A DNA stretch of 32,556 nt from Bacteroidales bacterium (lineage in GTDB: Bacteria; Bacteroidota; Bacteroidia; Bacteroidales; GCA-2748055): contig JAOZQY010000012.1 in NCBI GenBank assembly GCA_029931975.1, forward strand, positions 38,231 to 70,786. Reading direction: 5' to 3'. Below are positions 16,826-25,752 of this stretch, piece by piece. The position numbers and the translations under genes were made by a program. How positions within the stretch are numbered: the first letter of the stretch is position 1; the number at the start of each line of letters is the position of its first letter. Under the pieces are notes generated by a model. That model saw only the letters and a list, made by a program, of their open reading frames with translations. It was not told where the DNA came from and ran no database searches.

Positions 16826-18688
16826 TTACTGGAGTTTTAAAATCAAAGACTGAAGTGGTTTGAGGTCGACTCTTGTTTCTGCTTTCTCTCCGGAGAGGAT
16901 AAGTTTTAGGGTGGCGTCTGAGAGCTGGTCCTCCAGGGCATATTCACCCTCCTGGAGACTCCAGGCCTGGATGACTTCCACCGGAAGGCGAAGCTCAAAT
17001 CCAAAGCTGTTTTTTGCGTCAAAATTGCTAATTATAATCAGGCGATCCTCTCCTTTCCAGCGCACATAAGAGAAAATCCGGTCGTTGTACCACTGGGTAT
17101 GCTCCCGGTTGTAGCTGTGAATTTCCCTGTAATTGCCGGTGAGGGCCTTGCTGTTTTTGGTGAAATTCAGCAGGGTGGAGTAAAATGAATTCAGTTCTTT
17201 CTCTTCATCTGAAAGACCAGCTCCGTCAAACTTTCCCCCATTCATCCAGTGCTGGTGGTGGGGGACACCGATGTAATCATAAATGGAGGTGCGGGAGGGA
17301 CCGCCAAATCCGGGCTCTTCTGCCCCGGGTTCGCCAACATTCTGACCAAAATAAAGCATGGTGGGAGAGCTGCCAATGGTGGAAGATACGACCATGGCCG
17401 GCATTCCTTTGCGGGCATCTCCTGCAAAGCCCGGACTGGCAATTCGCTGTTCATCATGATTCTCGAGGAAATGCAGCATATGATGCTCAATATCGCCTAG
17501 CTCATTTTGAATAGTCACAATGGCATCGGTGCTGCCATGCCCCTGCATGATGGCTTTCAGGCTATCGTAGAGCTGTACCTTATCATATAGGTAGTCCATT
17601 TTACCCCTGGAGATATAGTCCCTGTAGATATGGGGCTGGTAGATCTCTGCCAGGAGGAAGGCATCGGGTTTTGCCATCTTGATAGCAGAGTTCATATAAC
17701 TCCAGAACTCCACCGGAACCATCTCGGCCATATCATAGCGAAATCCATCCACTCCCTTCTCCAGCCAGTAAAGGGCAATGTCTTTGTACTTTTTCCAGGA
17801 GTCAGGCACCTGCTTATCCTGCCAGAAGGTATAATGGGCCTGGCAGGATTCATTTTCATAGCCGGCGGGCAGGGCATCAAAATCATGAAAGCCATCCGGA
17901 TCCACACCGAAATTGATCTTGACCGCTTCGTACCAGTCATTCATATCGGGTTGGGGACTTCTCGAACCGTTACCGGTCCATTTGGCCGGATCTTCCTTGA
18001 AGTGGCCATCGGCCCCGGGGCGATTCTCACCTCCCAGTACCTGGTAGCCATCCCTCCATTCAGGAACCCGGAAGGGCTGTCCGGGTATATAGTAGAAATT
18101 GTTATCCTTCAGGTATTCCCGGGAACGGTCATCGCTTGCTCCAAAATCCACCACCCCTTCGGGATTGCTTACCGAATGATAGACCCGTGCCACATGGTTG
18201 GGAACTATGTCGATCACCACCTTCATGCCGTGCTGGTGGGTACGTTCGATCAATGCCTGGAACTCCTCCAATCGCCTTGCCGGATCGACGGCCAGGTCGG
18301 GATTCACATTGTAGTAATCTTTCACCGAATAGGGCGAACCGGCCCTGCCTTTTACCACATCGGGATCATCGCCCGGTAAACCATATGCACTGTAATCGGT
18401 GACCATGGCATGGTGGAGAACTCCCGTATACCAGATATGGGTGATTCCCAGATCTTTGATGGCTTCCAGTGCCTCATCGCTGAAATCCTTGAATTTGCCC
18501 ACCCCGTTTTCCTTCAGCGTTCCCCAGGGTATATTATTCGTGGAAGTATTGCCGAACAGACGGGTAAATACCTGGTATACATTGATTTTCATCTCTTCTG
18601 TTTCAGGTTCTGTTTTATGATCGCTTTGTGTGCTACATCCTGTCAGCATTGCTGCCAGGGCCAGCCCTGCTATAATGACACGCTTCAT
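16826..18688 (-). CDS. GH13 alpha-amylase family lipoprotein
   Basis: 620 residues. Lipoprotein signal MKRVIIAGLALAAMLTGC. Four GH13 regions are present: VVIDIVPNH (I), VDGFRYDMAE with nucleophile D319 (II), FLLAEIY with acid/base E348 (III) and FLENHDEQR with D412 (IV). Between regions I and II there is a long insert (roughly residues 170-290) with repeated aromatic/glycine turns, larger than in simple alpha-amylases. The C-terminal beta domain ends at LKLQ. Acts on alpha-glucans or alpha-linked oligosaccharides such as maltodextrin; specificity is not visible. It is coupled by a 4-base ATGA overlap to the small membrane protein upstream and followed closely by a sulfatase. Confidence 0.88.
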   Translation of the reverse strand: MKRVIIAGLALAAMLTGCSTQSDHKTEPETEEMKINVYQVFTRLFGNTSTNNIPWGTLKENGVGKFKDFSDEALEAIKDLGITHIWYTGVLHHAMVTDYSAYGLPGDDPDVVKGRAGSPYSVKDYYNVNPDLAVDPARRLEEFQALIERTHQHGMKVVIDIVPNHVARVYHSVSNPEGVVDFGASDDRSREYLKDNNFYYIPGQPFRVPEWRDGYQVLGGENRPGADGHFKEDPAKWTGNGSRSPQPDMNDWYEAVKINFGVDPDGFHDFDALPAGYENESCQAHYTFWQDKQVPDSWKKYKDIALYWLEKGVDGFRYDMAEMVPVEFWSYMNSAIKMAKPDAFLLAEIYQPHIYRDYISRGKMDYLYDKVQLYDSLKAIMQGHGSTDAIVTIQNELGDIEHHMLHFLENHDEQRIASPGFAGDARKGMPAMVVSSTIGSSPTMLYFGQNVGEPGAEEPGFGGPSRTSIYDYIGVPHHQHWMNGGKFDGAGLSDEEKELNSFYSTLLNFTKNSKALTGNYREIHSYNREHTQWYNDRIFSYVRWKGEDRLIIISNFDAKNSFGFELRLPVEVIQAWSLQEGEYALEDQLSDATLKLILSGEKAETRVDLKPLQSLILKLQ

Positions 18689-19035
18689 GCCTTGGTTTTA
18701 TCCAAGTGATATCTTTTCTTTAGCGATTTTCCGCGGAATACAAGACCAGAGCATGCTGTGAGCAGCGCCACAACGCTAAGGATAATGGCAAGCCTTCCCC
18801 AGTCATCTCCTATCGCTTTCCGAATCTCAATATATCCGAACATGGAACGGATCCATTCAAGTGCCCCAAGCAGCAAAAGGATCTGTAGGCTCCTTGCTAC
18901 CCAGGCTTTTTTTATAAGAAGTAAAAAGGGAATCAGCATGCTTACAATCACCAGGGGAAACAAATTTGCTCTCGAGAAATGAGCCGTCAGCACTCCGAAT
19001 GATAAAATGACGGGGAGTAGTCTAAGAAAATTCAT
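18685..19035 (-). CDS. Small four-helix membrane protein, unknown function
   Basis: 116 residues from the ATG at 19035 (MNFLRLLPVILSFG); a TTG at 19059 would extend it by 8 residues. About four hydrophobic segments: residues 5-22, 28-45, 50-68 and 82-102, ending in a basic tail (FRGKSLKKRYHLDKTKA) that is likely cytoplasmic. No known domain was recognised. The stop overlaps the GH13 start (ATGA), so it is the first gene of a unit with GH13 and the sulfatase, which may only reflect shared transcription. Confidence 0.7.
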   Translation of the reverse strand: MNFLRLLPVILSFGVLTAHFSRANLFPLVIVSMLIPFLLLIKKAWVARSLQILLLLGALEWIRSMFGYIEIRKAIGDDWGRLAIILSVVALLTACSGLVFRGKSLKKRYHLDKTKA

Positions 19036-19146
19036 AGGATAAAGATATGGGTTTAACAATCATTTTTTTCATAGAATAGGACTCAATTAGCTTACGGTTT
19101 TTGATTTTCCGGGAAACATGCTTTAAAAGTAATAAAACCTGAGAAT

Positions 19147-19177
19147 TTTGTTTTACTCAGTATATTGAGTAAATTTA
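19147..19177 (+). promoter_or_regulatory. Possible promoter of the AAA ATPase gene inside the palindrome
   Basis: TTTG at 19147-19150 and TAAATTTA at 19170-19177 (one mismatch to TAnnTTTG) are separated by 19 bases, a good fit for a Bacteroidota promoter. The -7 element is the exact centre of the 44-bp palindrome, so any protein binding the palindrome would block or control this promoter. Confidence 0.35.
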
Positions 19178-19195
19178 CTCAATATACTGAGTAAA
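19152..19195. repeat. Perfect 44-bp palindrome (four TTTACTCA/TGAGTAAA arms)
   Basis: Bases 19152-19173 and 19174-19195 are perfect reverse complements with no spacer. Each half is itself TTTACTCA-N6-TGAGTAAA, so the 8-base arm occurs four times in alternating orientation. It lies 9 bases before the ATG at 19205. The design is that of two abutting dyad operators, or of a cruciform-forming recognition site for a DNA-binding or cleaving protein. It is too close to the start to be a terminator for an upstream gene. Confidence 0.9.
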
Positions 19196-19204
19196 TTGTA
19201 AATA

Positions 19205-20395
19205 ATGTTTGAACGACCACATAAACAGATGCTTACAAGAAGGATTGAAGGTGAGAGCAGGAAATTTATTCAGGTATTATATGGTCCCAGGCAGGTGGGG
19301 AAGACCACTCTTGTAACTCAGTTTGCCCGACAAACGGCTCTTCCGGTACACTATGTTTCTACAGATGGAGTAATCTCGCCCGGTGGAACCTGGATCAGTC
19401 AGCAATGGGAAGTTGCGAGGATGCAGGTAGCCGGAACCACAAAAAATGAAGCAGTCCTGGTGATCGATGAGATCCAGAAGATAGAGAATTGGAGTGAAAC
19501 GGTGAAGAAGGAATGGGATAAGGATAGCCGAAATGGTTTTCCTTTGAAGGTGGTTTTGCTTGGCTCTTCTCGTCTGATGATACAGAAAGGATTGACAGAA
19601 TCTCTGACCGGGAGATACGAGAGCATCTATGTCGGACACTGGACCTACCCGGAAATCAGGGAAGCATTCGGATTAACGGCCGAACAGTTTGTATGGTACG
19701 GAAGTTATCCAGGGTCCATGGGATTGATCGACCAGGAAGAACGATGGAAAAGTTATATACTGGATGCAATGATAGAGCCAGGTATTTCAAAGGATATCCT
19801 TTTGTTGACCCGCGTAGATAAGCCGGCCTTATTGAAGCGATTATTTGAAATCGGCTGCTTGTACTCCGGACAAATACTCTCATACACAAAGATCATGGGA
19901 CAACTTGCAGATGCCGGTAATACGACTACACTTGCGCATTACCTTCATCTGCTTGACACAAGTGGCATGTTGAAAGGAATTGAGAAATACTCTTCCGGAA
20001 TACTGCGTCAACGATCGTCCAGTCCGAAATTCCAGGTCCATAACACAGCGTTCATTTCTGCCCAGCAAGGTTTGTTGTTCCCGGATGCAAAATCTCAAGT
20101 ACCTTATTGGGGCAGAAGGGTGGAGTCGGCCATCGGAGCTCACCTCCTGGCCTGGTCTTTTCAGGAAGATTTTCAGCTCTACTACTGGAGGCATCGTAAT
20201 GATGAAGTTGATTTTGTGATTGCTTCACACGACAGGGCCATTGGAATAGAAGTAAAAAGTGGTGCCTCTGAACGAACTTCAGGCATGGCGGCTTTTCAGC
20301 AAAAATTTATACCCTATAAATTAATCATGGTTGGATCACAAGGGATCCCCTGGCAGGAATTTCTGATGATAAATCCAATGCACTTGTTTATGTAA
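19205..20395 (+). CDS. AAA_14/DUF4143 ATPase with PD-(D/E)XK-like C-terminus
   Basis: 396 residues. Walker A GPRQVGKTT (residues 27-35), Walker B VLVIDEIQ (D88, E89) and sensor LLGSSRL give an intact P-loop ATPase of the AAA_14 type. Helical middle region: LLKRLFEIGCLYSGQILSYTKIMGQL and LAHYLHLLDTSGML, a DNA-binding-like winged helix. The C-terminal DUF4143 part has YWRHRNDEVDFVI and IGIEVKSG, with D336 and E349-V350-K351 forming a complete PD-(D/E)XK nuclease-type site. Such genes are very common, poorly understood and patchily distributed in Bacteroidota, consistent with mobility or with a toxin/defence-like role. The single ATG sits just after the 44-bp palindrome. Stop is at 20393-20395. 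Confidence 0.85.
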   Translation: MFERPHKQMLTRRIEGESRKFIQVLYGPRQVGKTTLVTQFARQTALPVHYVSTDGVISPGGTWISQQWEVARMQVAGTTKNEAVLVIDEIQKIENWSETVKKEWDKDSRNGFPLKVVLLGSSRLMIQKGLTESLTGRYESIYVGHWTYPEIREAFGLTAEQFVWYGSYPGSMGLIDQEERWKSYILDAMIEPGISKDILLLTRVDKPALLKRLFEIGCLYSGQILSYTKIMGQLADAGNTTTLAHYLHLLDTSGMLKGIEKYSSGILRQRSSSPKFQVHNTAFISAQQGLLFPDAKSQVPYWGRRVESAIGAHLLAWSFQEDFQLYYWRHRNDEVDFVIASHDRAIGIEVKSGASERTSGMAAFQQKFIPYKLIMVGSQGIPWQEFLMINPMHLFM

Positions 20396-20420
20396 TGAAA
20401 GAATTTATGTAATGAAAGAA
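20387..20420 (+). repeat. 17-bp tandem duplication at a gene junction
   Basis: TTTATGTAATGAAAGAA occurs twice head to tail (20387-20403 and 20404-20420). The first copy carries the ATPase stop (TAA 20393-20395) overlapping an ATG (20395-20397); the second repeats the same TAATG arrangement, in which the ATG (20412) opens the nitrilase gene. As a result a five-codon mini-frame MKEFM (20395-20412, stop TAA) now sits between the two genes and ends overlapping the nitrilase start. Confidence 0.9.
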
Positions 20421-21371
20421 ATTAACATTGCCACGGCACAGTTTCAAACCAGGAACGGAGATAAGGAGTATAACCTGAGTCGCATCGATGCACTTACCGC
20501 TGAAGCTGCAGGAAAAGGGGCCCGGGTGGTCAGTTTCCATGAAATGAGTATTAGCTCTTATTCCTTTACGAGTAAGCTCTCCAGGGCCGAAATGTTTGAA
20601 TTGGCCGAAGAGGTCCCTTCAGGGGAAAGCACCAGGCAGTTGATCCGGATCGCCGGAAAGTACAATGTAGCCTTGCTGGCGGGTCTGGTGGAGAAGGAGG
20701 GCGATCACGTTTACAATACCTATGTATGTGTGACCGGGGACGGATTTGTGGCTAAATACAGAAAAATTCATCCCTTTATCAGTCAGCATCTTTCAGCTGG
20801 AAATCAATATGTGGTATTTGACCTCTTTGATTGTCGTTTCGGGATGCTGATCTGCTATGATAATAATGTGATCGAAAATGTAAGGGCCACTACCTTACTG
20901 GGAGCCGAGATCATCTTCATGCCCCACGTAACTGGTTGTACACCATCGCCCATGCCGGGCAGGGGATGGGTGGACCGGAAATTCTGGGACAACAGGGAGA
21001 GCGACCCGGAAGCGCTGCGGGCAGAATTTGAGGGGCCCAAGGGAAGGGGATGGCTTATGCATTGGCTTCCTGCACGTGCCTATGATAATGGGATCTATGT
21101 GATCTTCTCAAATCCCATTGGTCCGGACGACGATCAGTTAAAAAATGGCAACTCCATGATCCTTGATCCCTATGGAGAGATTCTGGCCGAATGCCGTTCC
21201 ATGGGCGATGAGGTGGTGGTAGCCACCTGTACGCCTGATAAACTGGAGCTGGCTGGTGGCCACCGCTACAAGAAGGCCCGGAGGCCGGAGTTGTACAGGG
21301 AGATACTGGGGGCAGATCACGACGCATCCCTGAAGGTTGAATGGATGAAGAAGCCTGACGACAGGCATTAA
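20412..21371 (+). CDS. Carbon-nitrogen hydrolase (nitrilase superfamily)
   Basis: 319 residues. Cytoplasmic amidohydrolase with the complete catalytic triad: E44 in VVSFHEMSISSY, K118 in AKYRKIH and C148 in GMLICYDNN. The family hydrolyses carbamoyl, amide or nitrile bonds; the length and the RGWLMHWLPARAYDNGIYVIFSNPIG region resemble N-carbamoyl-amidase-like members more than true nitrilases. Substrate cannot be named. The start at 20412 is fixed by its overlap with the mini-frame stop. The neighbouring DNA-linked ATPase offers no hint to its role. Confidence 0.85.
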   Translation: MKEINIATAQFQTRNGDKEYNLSRIDALTAEAAGKGARVVSFHEMSISSYSFTSKLSRAEMFELAEEVPSGESTRQLIRIAGKYNVALLAGLVEKEGDHVYNTYVCVTGDGFVAKYRKIHPFISQHLSAGNQYVVFDLFDCRFGMLICYDNNVIENVRATTLLGAEIIFMPHVTGCTPSPMPGRGWVDRKFWDNRESDPEALRAEFEGPKGRGWLMHWLPARAYDNGIYVIFSNPIGPDDDQLKNGNSMILDPYGEILAECRSMGDEVVVATCTPDKLELAGGHRYKKARRPELYREILGADHDASLKVEWMKKPDDRH

Positions 21372-21384
21372 GGTCTAAAGCCTG
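21362..21384. terminator. Hairpin between convergent genes
   Basis: CAGGCATTA (21362-21370) and TAAAGCCTG (21376-21384) pair over nine positions with one mismatch, around the 5-base loop AGGTC. It covers both convergent stops (21369-21371 and 21375). There is no long U-tract, so it may terminate only weakly. Confidence 0.35.
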
Positions 21385-22758
21385 ATAAATCGTCCGGAGT
21401 AGAGGGTCCAGTTACCCATTGATATCTGATAAAGGAAGAGTCCGCTCGTGCGTGCTCCTTCAAATTCCAGTCTATACTGGCTGCTCCCATAGGGGAGGTA
21501 TATGGAAGGAGATTTCTGAACCAGAATTCCGGAAGTATTATAGATTCGGATCTCAGCAAGGGATTCCAACTCCGTTTTAAACTCGAATATGAGGAATTCA
21601 CTGGCTGGGTTTGGATAGACAAAGAGTTCTTCTACGCCCGGTTGCTGTTTTGTACGCATTCTCCCTGAATTTCTCCCACTGAACTCTGACCCGGTATCTG
21701 AAGGAGGGGTCTGAAAAGAGTTTCGGCCAGAAGAATGGGGTATTGTCTGTTCCGGAATGAGAGAAGAGCCATTGATCAATTACCCCGTTGTCGGGATAGG
21801 ATGAATTCCCGGACGACTGATCAAAATCCCATGCCGGACCGGCATTTATTTTCCCCTGCCGGTCTTTATGAAAATAGCCACTCCATCCATAGGCATCACT
21901 GTTTCTCATGGCCTCCTGAACAAGGAGTTCTGATGTAAATGATTCCACATCAATCCAGCTCTGATAACCCCTTGTTTCATCCATGTAATCAGGAGTATAC
22001 ATACAGTCACGAAATCCATTGTCATAGGCTGTGATATAGTCGATTTGTTGAGATGCAGCCTCATCGAATTTCGGATATTTCAATTTTCGTGACTCTCCCA
22101 GGTTGGTGTCAAATCCGGTAATTTCATAAATATAACCACCTGAGATATCTGGCTCCTGGATATCACTGGGTTCAAGCTTGGCAATATCCACCCTGCCCTT
22201 ATCCCATTTTATCTTTTCCATGAAGATATAGATCCCCTGGTAGCTGCCACTCAGGACCAATTCGACCATATGGCATCGGCTGGCCCACCGGCCGGTTTGC
22301 CTGGACATATGCATGGCCAGGGGATTTCGTATAAAGGTGTGGTCCATATAGCTTGCTCTCAAGACCCAATCATTTTCTGCAGGCATTCCAAAGAGCGATA
22401 CATTTAAATTGTTTCCCAGGCTGTCCCTGGTCTCAATATTATATGGTTTCTTAGGGAACGACTGGGATGAGTTGCCTCTTAATTCAATACCTATCAGCCC
22501 CTTATAATGATTGGGCGGATCGCTTATGTGATTGATCTGACCGCTTCCATTGTAAATAATACCCATGGAAGCCGTGATCTTTGGCTCATCGGGTATTTGT
22601 TGCTGATTGTCTGTGTCGATGATCAGGATGGGCAGGTTTGAAGAGACAAAGGGTACTGGTGCAACTAAGCATTCCGGATCAGGCTGATTTGTATAAGCGC
22701 TTGTAGCAAAAAGCTGAAAGCAGAAAACAGTGATCAGAAATCTGTAGGCATTCTTCAT
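21375..22758 (-). pseudogene. CotH-kinase-family protein with T9SS sorting domain, frameshifted
   Basis: The first part (22758 to about 21670) is a secreted CotH-like protein: signal peptide MKNAYRFLITVFCFQLFATSAY, GIELRGNSSQSFPKKPYNIETRD, NDWVLRASYMDHTFIRNPLA, YQGIYIFMEKIKWDKGRVDIAKL, GGYIYEITGFD and NAGPAWDFDQSSGN with the late catalytic aspartate. After RYRVRVQWEKFRENA the frame runs into unrelated residues and stops at 21598. The other frame continues from the same place as QPGVEELFVYPNPASEFLIFEF to LFLYQISMGNWTLYSGRFIRL, a standard T9SS type A sorting domain. The helical segment usually found between these parts (roughly 100 residues) is missing. I infer a deletion that also broke the frame, giving an unanchored, truncated CotH protein. 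Confidence 0.8.
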
Positions 22759-22791
22759 GAGATATCTCTCTGGATTGAAGATTAGTAGGGT

Positions 22792-24153
22792 CTAAACAAA
22801 CAGACTTGCCAGCATGGTTAAGGCGAGTCCGCAAAAGGCGATAATCGTTTCCATCATGGTCCAGGACCGGAGGGTTTGTCTTTCGTCCATGCCGAAATAC
22901 TTGCTTACCAGCCAGAAACCACTGTCATTTACATGCGATAGCAGGGTGGCTCCCGAAGCAATGGATATAACAATCAGGGCCAATTCAGGGGCTCCGGGGT
23001 TAATGAAGTTAAGTACCGGGGCCATAATACCCGCAGCAGTGATCATGGCTACGGTGGCAGATCCCTGGGTGACCCTTACAATGGCTGCCAGGATCCAGGC
23101 AAGAAGAATGGGGGGCAATGCGGAGTCTGCAATTGAATTGGCCATCATCTCACCAATTCCGCTATCTACCAGAATTTGCTTGAGTACCCCGCCAGCCCCT
23201 GTTACCAGGATAATGATTCCTGCCGGCCCCAGTGCTTTATTGCTCAGATCGAGAAGTTCCTGCTTTGATTTCCCTCTTTTGACCCCCAGAAAGTAGACAG
23301 CCAGCAAGGCTGCAATAATCAATGCACTAAATGGATGCCCCAGGAAGATCAGGACATCTGTCACCAGGTTTTTTGCAAAAATACCTTTATCAACCAGCAC
23401 AGCAGTGAAGGTATTCACCAGTATCAGGAAAAGGGGTACGGCTATCAAAAGTGCAATGGAACGAAACGAAGGCAGGTCTTCCGGCGGAGTTGTCCCGGAA
23501 GAATTTTGCGCCATCATGTCCTCAGGGGGCTGGATATTGATCTTGCCTGAGATATACTTGCCAAAAATGGGTCCTGCAATGATGGCGGTGGGGATCCCCA
23601 GGATGAAGCCAAAGAAGATCACCCAGCCAAGCTGGGCATCCAGAATTTCAGCCACAGCAATGGGGCCCGGTGTTGGAGGCATGAAGCTGTGTGTAACGGC
23701 CAGACCGGCCAGCAGGGGGATTCCATAGTATAAAAGCGATCTTTTTGTGTCCCTGGAAAGGGCATAGAGGATGGGGACCAGGATGACCAGTCCCACATCC
23801 AGAAAAACCGGAATGGCCACGATAAAGCCTGTAAGCACCATGGCCCAGGAGGCTCTGTCGACACCAAACTTTTTCACCAGGTGATGGGCCAGTGATTCTG
23901 CTCCCCCGGAGGCTTCCAGGATTTGTCCGAAAATGGCCCCCAGTCCCACCACAACAGCAACGAAACCAAGTGTTCCTCCCATCCCTTCCTGGATACTTTT
24001 CAGAATGTCCTGAAGAGGCATGCCGGAGAGAATGCCCACAAACATGGAAGTGATGAGGAGGGCAATGAAGGCGCTGATCTTGAATTTCAGCACCATTAAC
24101 AGTAGTAGAGTTACCGCTGCTACAACGAGGATGATGATATGGGCAGTTGACAT
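22792..24153 (-). CDS. GntP-family sugar-acid:H+ symporter
   Basis: 453 residues, about 12-14 membrane helices, in the inner membrane. Motifs of the gluconate permease family: GLGAIFGQILEASGGAESLA, LTGFIVAIPVFLDVGLVILVPI, GLAVTHSFMPPTPGPIAVAEILDAQLG, VTQGSATVAMITAAGIM and SHVNDSGFWLVSKYFGM. Members import gluconate, 2-keto-3-deoxygluconate-like or related sugar acids with protons. Its position 14 bases after a sulfatase and opposite a GH88 enzyme suits uptake of acidic products of uronic-acid glycan breakdown. This substrate assignment is inference. Confidence 0.9.
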   Translation of the reverse strand: MSTAHIIILVVAAVTLLLLMVLKFKISAFIALLITSMFVGILSGMPLQDILKSIQEGMGGTLGFVAVVVGLGAIFGQILEASGGAESLAHHLVKKFGVDRASWAMVLTGFIVAIPVFLDVGLVILVPILYALSRDTKRSLLYYGIPLLAGLAVTHSFMPPTPGPIAVAEILDAQLGWVIFFGFILGIPTAIIAGPIFGKYISGKINIQPPEDMMAQNSSGTTPPEDLPSFRSIALLIAVPLFLILVNTFTAVLVDKGIFAKNLVTDVLIFLGHPFSALIIAALLAVYFLGVKRGKSKQELLDLSNKALGPAGIIILVTGAGGVLKQILVDSGIGEMMANSIADSALPPILLAWILAAIVRVTQGSATVAMITAAGIMAPVLNFINPGAPELALIVISIASGATLLSHVNDSGFWLVSKYFGMDERQTLRSWTMMETIIAFCGLALTMLASLFV

Positions 24154-24167
24154 AGTATTTTTTTAAG

Positions 24168-25751
24168 CTAATCCCTGGTGACCATGCTTCCCCACCACAT
24201 GTTTTCAGGGTCAAAATCCTTGGAAAGAAAATCCATTCGCTGTTTTTCAAGTTGAGGCCAGCGTTTATGAATTACCTGTTCAAGATACTCTTGTTCCTTC
24301 TCTGCACTATATTCCGGATCCCTCACAGGAAAACGGGCTCCCATCTCATGGAGCATAGCAAAGAGCTTTTCGCTGAGTTGTTGCACCAGCTCCGGATTGT
24401 TTACGGCCACATTGTAATTTTCCTCCAGGTCGTTTTTCAGATTATACAGCTCTTCCCTGCCATCTTCATAATAGTGAATCAGCTTCCACTTTCCGAGGCG
24501 GATCACCCCGGAAGGCTCCCCGCCCTGGTTCCCGTAATGGGGGTAGTGCCAGATCAGGGGGCGTTCCGGTATGGATTCTCCTTGCAGCAGCGGAACCAGA
24601 CTCATTCCATCCACATGTTCCTCCGGTTTCAGTTGGTTACCGGTCAGCTCCAACAGGGTCGGATAAAAGTCGGTTCCGGTCACGGGAATGTCGCAGGTTC
24701 CCCCCCCTTCGATCCCGGGTACCTTGATAAAGTAAGGCTCACGAATTCCCCCTTCGAACTGGTAGCCCTTGCCCGCCCTGAGGGGCAGGTTAGAGGTAGC
24801 AAAAGCATCACCGGCAGCGACCCCTCCATTGTCCGAAGTAAACACCACAATGGTGTTTTCTGCCAGGCCGAGTTCATCCAGTGTCTTTAATACTTCGCCC
24901 ACTGCATCGTCCATGGCTTCAACCAGTCCGGCATAAACAGGGTTATCCTGTACCTGTCTGATGGGAAGGAAATGTCCCATTTCAAAACCCGACTCGGCAA
25001 TTCCCAGATCTTCTGCTTTCTGCCGGTATTTGTCCCACTTTTCCCGGGTGGTTTGAATGGGACCATGAACGGCATAGAAGGATAGAAACGCAAAAAATGA
25101 AGTGTCCCTGTTCTCACTTATGAAATCAATAGTCTCTTTGGCCAGTCGCATGGAGAGGTTTTCCCCATCGGGTCCGCTTTCCAGATTGGGATTCTCCCAG
25201 GGAGCAAAATAACCACCCCTTGGACTACCTACATCCCATCCCCCTTTGTTGATATCGAATCCATGGTCTTCGGGCCAGGAACCTTTCGTTCCGAGATGCC
25301 ACTTGCCTGCAAAAAATGTAAGGTATCCGGCCTCTTTCATGGCTTCGGGCAGGGTGGTATAGGCATGGGGCAATGCATGTACATATTCCGGGGGGAGCAA
25401 GAGGTTAAACCTTCCCGCTTTGCGCCATGCTTCACCCTCCGGAGCACCAATCCAATCGGTGATCCCATGTCGGGCAGGAAATCTTCCGGATAGGATGCTG
25501 GCACGGGAAGGACTGCACACCTGGCAGGTGGCATAGCCATTGGTAAAAATGGTACCTTCGATGGCAATCCGGTCCATATTAGGAGTTTCATAATAGCGAC
25601 TTCCCATCACACTCAGATCGTGGTAACCAAAATCATCGGCCAGGATAAACAGGACATTGGGTCTCTGCTCCTTAGTTTTTTTGGAAGTGCACATGGTGAG
25701 CGCCAAAAACAGAAGGGGCAGTATGCTAAATGATTTCATCGGGATGTTCAT
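24168..25751 (-). CDS. Formylglycine-dependent sulfatase, lipoprotein
   Basis: 527 residues from ATG 25751 (MNIPMKSFSILPLLFLALTMC); the ATG at 25739 (MKSFS) is an equal candidate. The lipoprotein cysteine follows the LALTM stretch. Motifs: RPNVLFILADDFGYHDLSVMG, the signature CSPSR (C79 numbered from 25751; preceded by CQV), FFAGKWHLGTKG, FYAVHGPIQTT, and VFTSDNGGVAAG. The long C-terminal region includes WHYPHYGNQGGEPSGVIRLGKWKLI, a form common in exo-acting sulfatases of Bacteroidota glycan loci. It differs strongly from the sulfatase at 15267, so the two probably remove different sulfate groups. One base separates it from the RbsD-like gene upstream and 14 bases from the GntP permease downstream. 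Confidence 0.92.
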   Translation of the reverse strand: MNIPMKSFSILPLLFLALTMCTSKKTKEQRPNVLFILADDFGYHDLSVMGSRYYETPNMDRIAIEGTIFTNGYATCQVCSPSRASILSGRFPARHGITDWIGAPEGEAWRKAGRFNLLLPPEYVHALPHAYTTLPEAMKEAGYLTFFAGKWHLGTKGSWPEDHGFDINKGGWDVGSPRGGYFAPWENPNLESGPDGENLSMRLAKETIDFISENRDTSFFAFLSFYAVHGPIQTTREKWDKYRQKAEDLGIAESGFEMGHFLPIRQVQDNPVYAGLVEAMDDAVGEVLKTLDELGLAENTIVVFTSDNGGVAAGDAFATSNLPLRAGKGYQFEGGIREPYFIKVPGIEGGGTCDIPVTGTDFYPTLLELTGNQLKPEEHVDGMSLVPLLQGESIPERPLIWHYPHYGNQGGEPSGVIRLGKWKLIHYYEDGREELYNLKNDLEENYNVAVNNPELVQQLSEKLFAMLHEMGARFPVRDPEYSAEKEQEYLEQVIHKRWPQLEKQRMDFLSKDFDPENMWWGSMVTRD

Positions 25752-25752
25752 C

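Noticed and set aside
17630-18379. 249-codon plus-strand frame opposite the GH13 gene
   Set aside because: Antisense shadow; the GH13 frame has all four catalytic regions.
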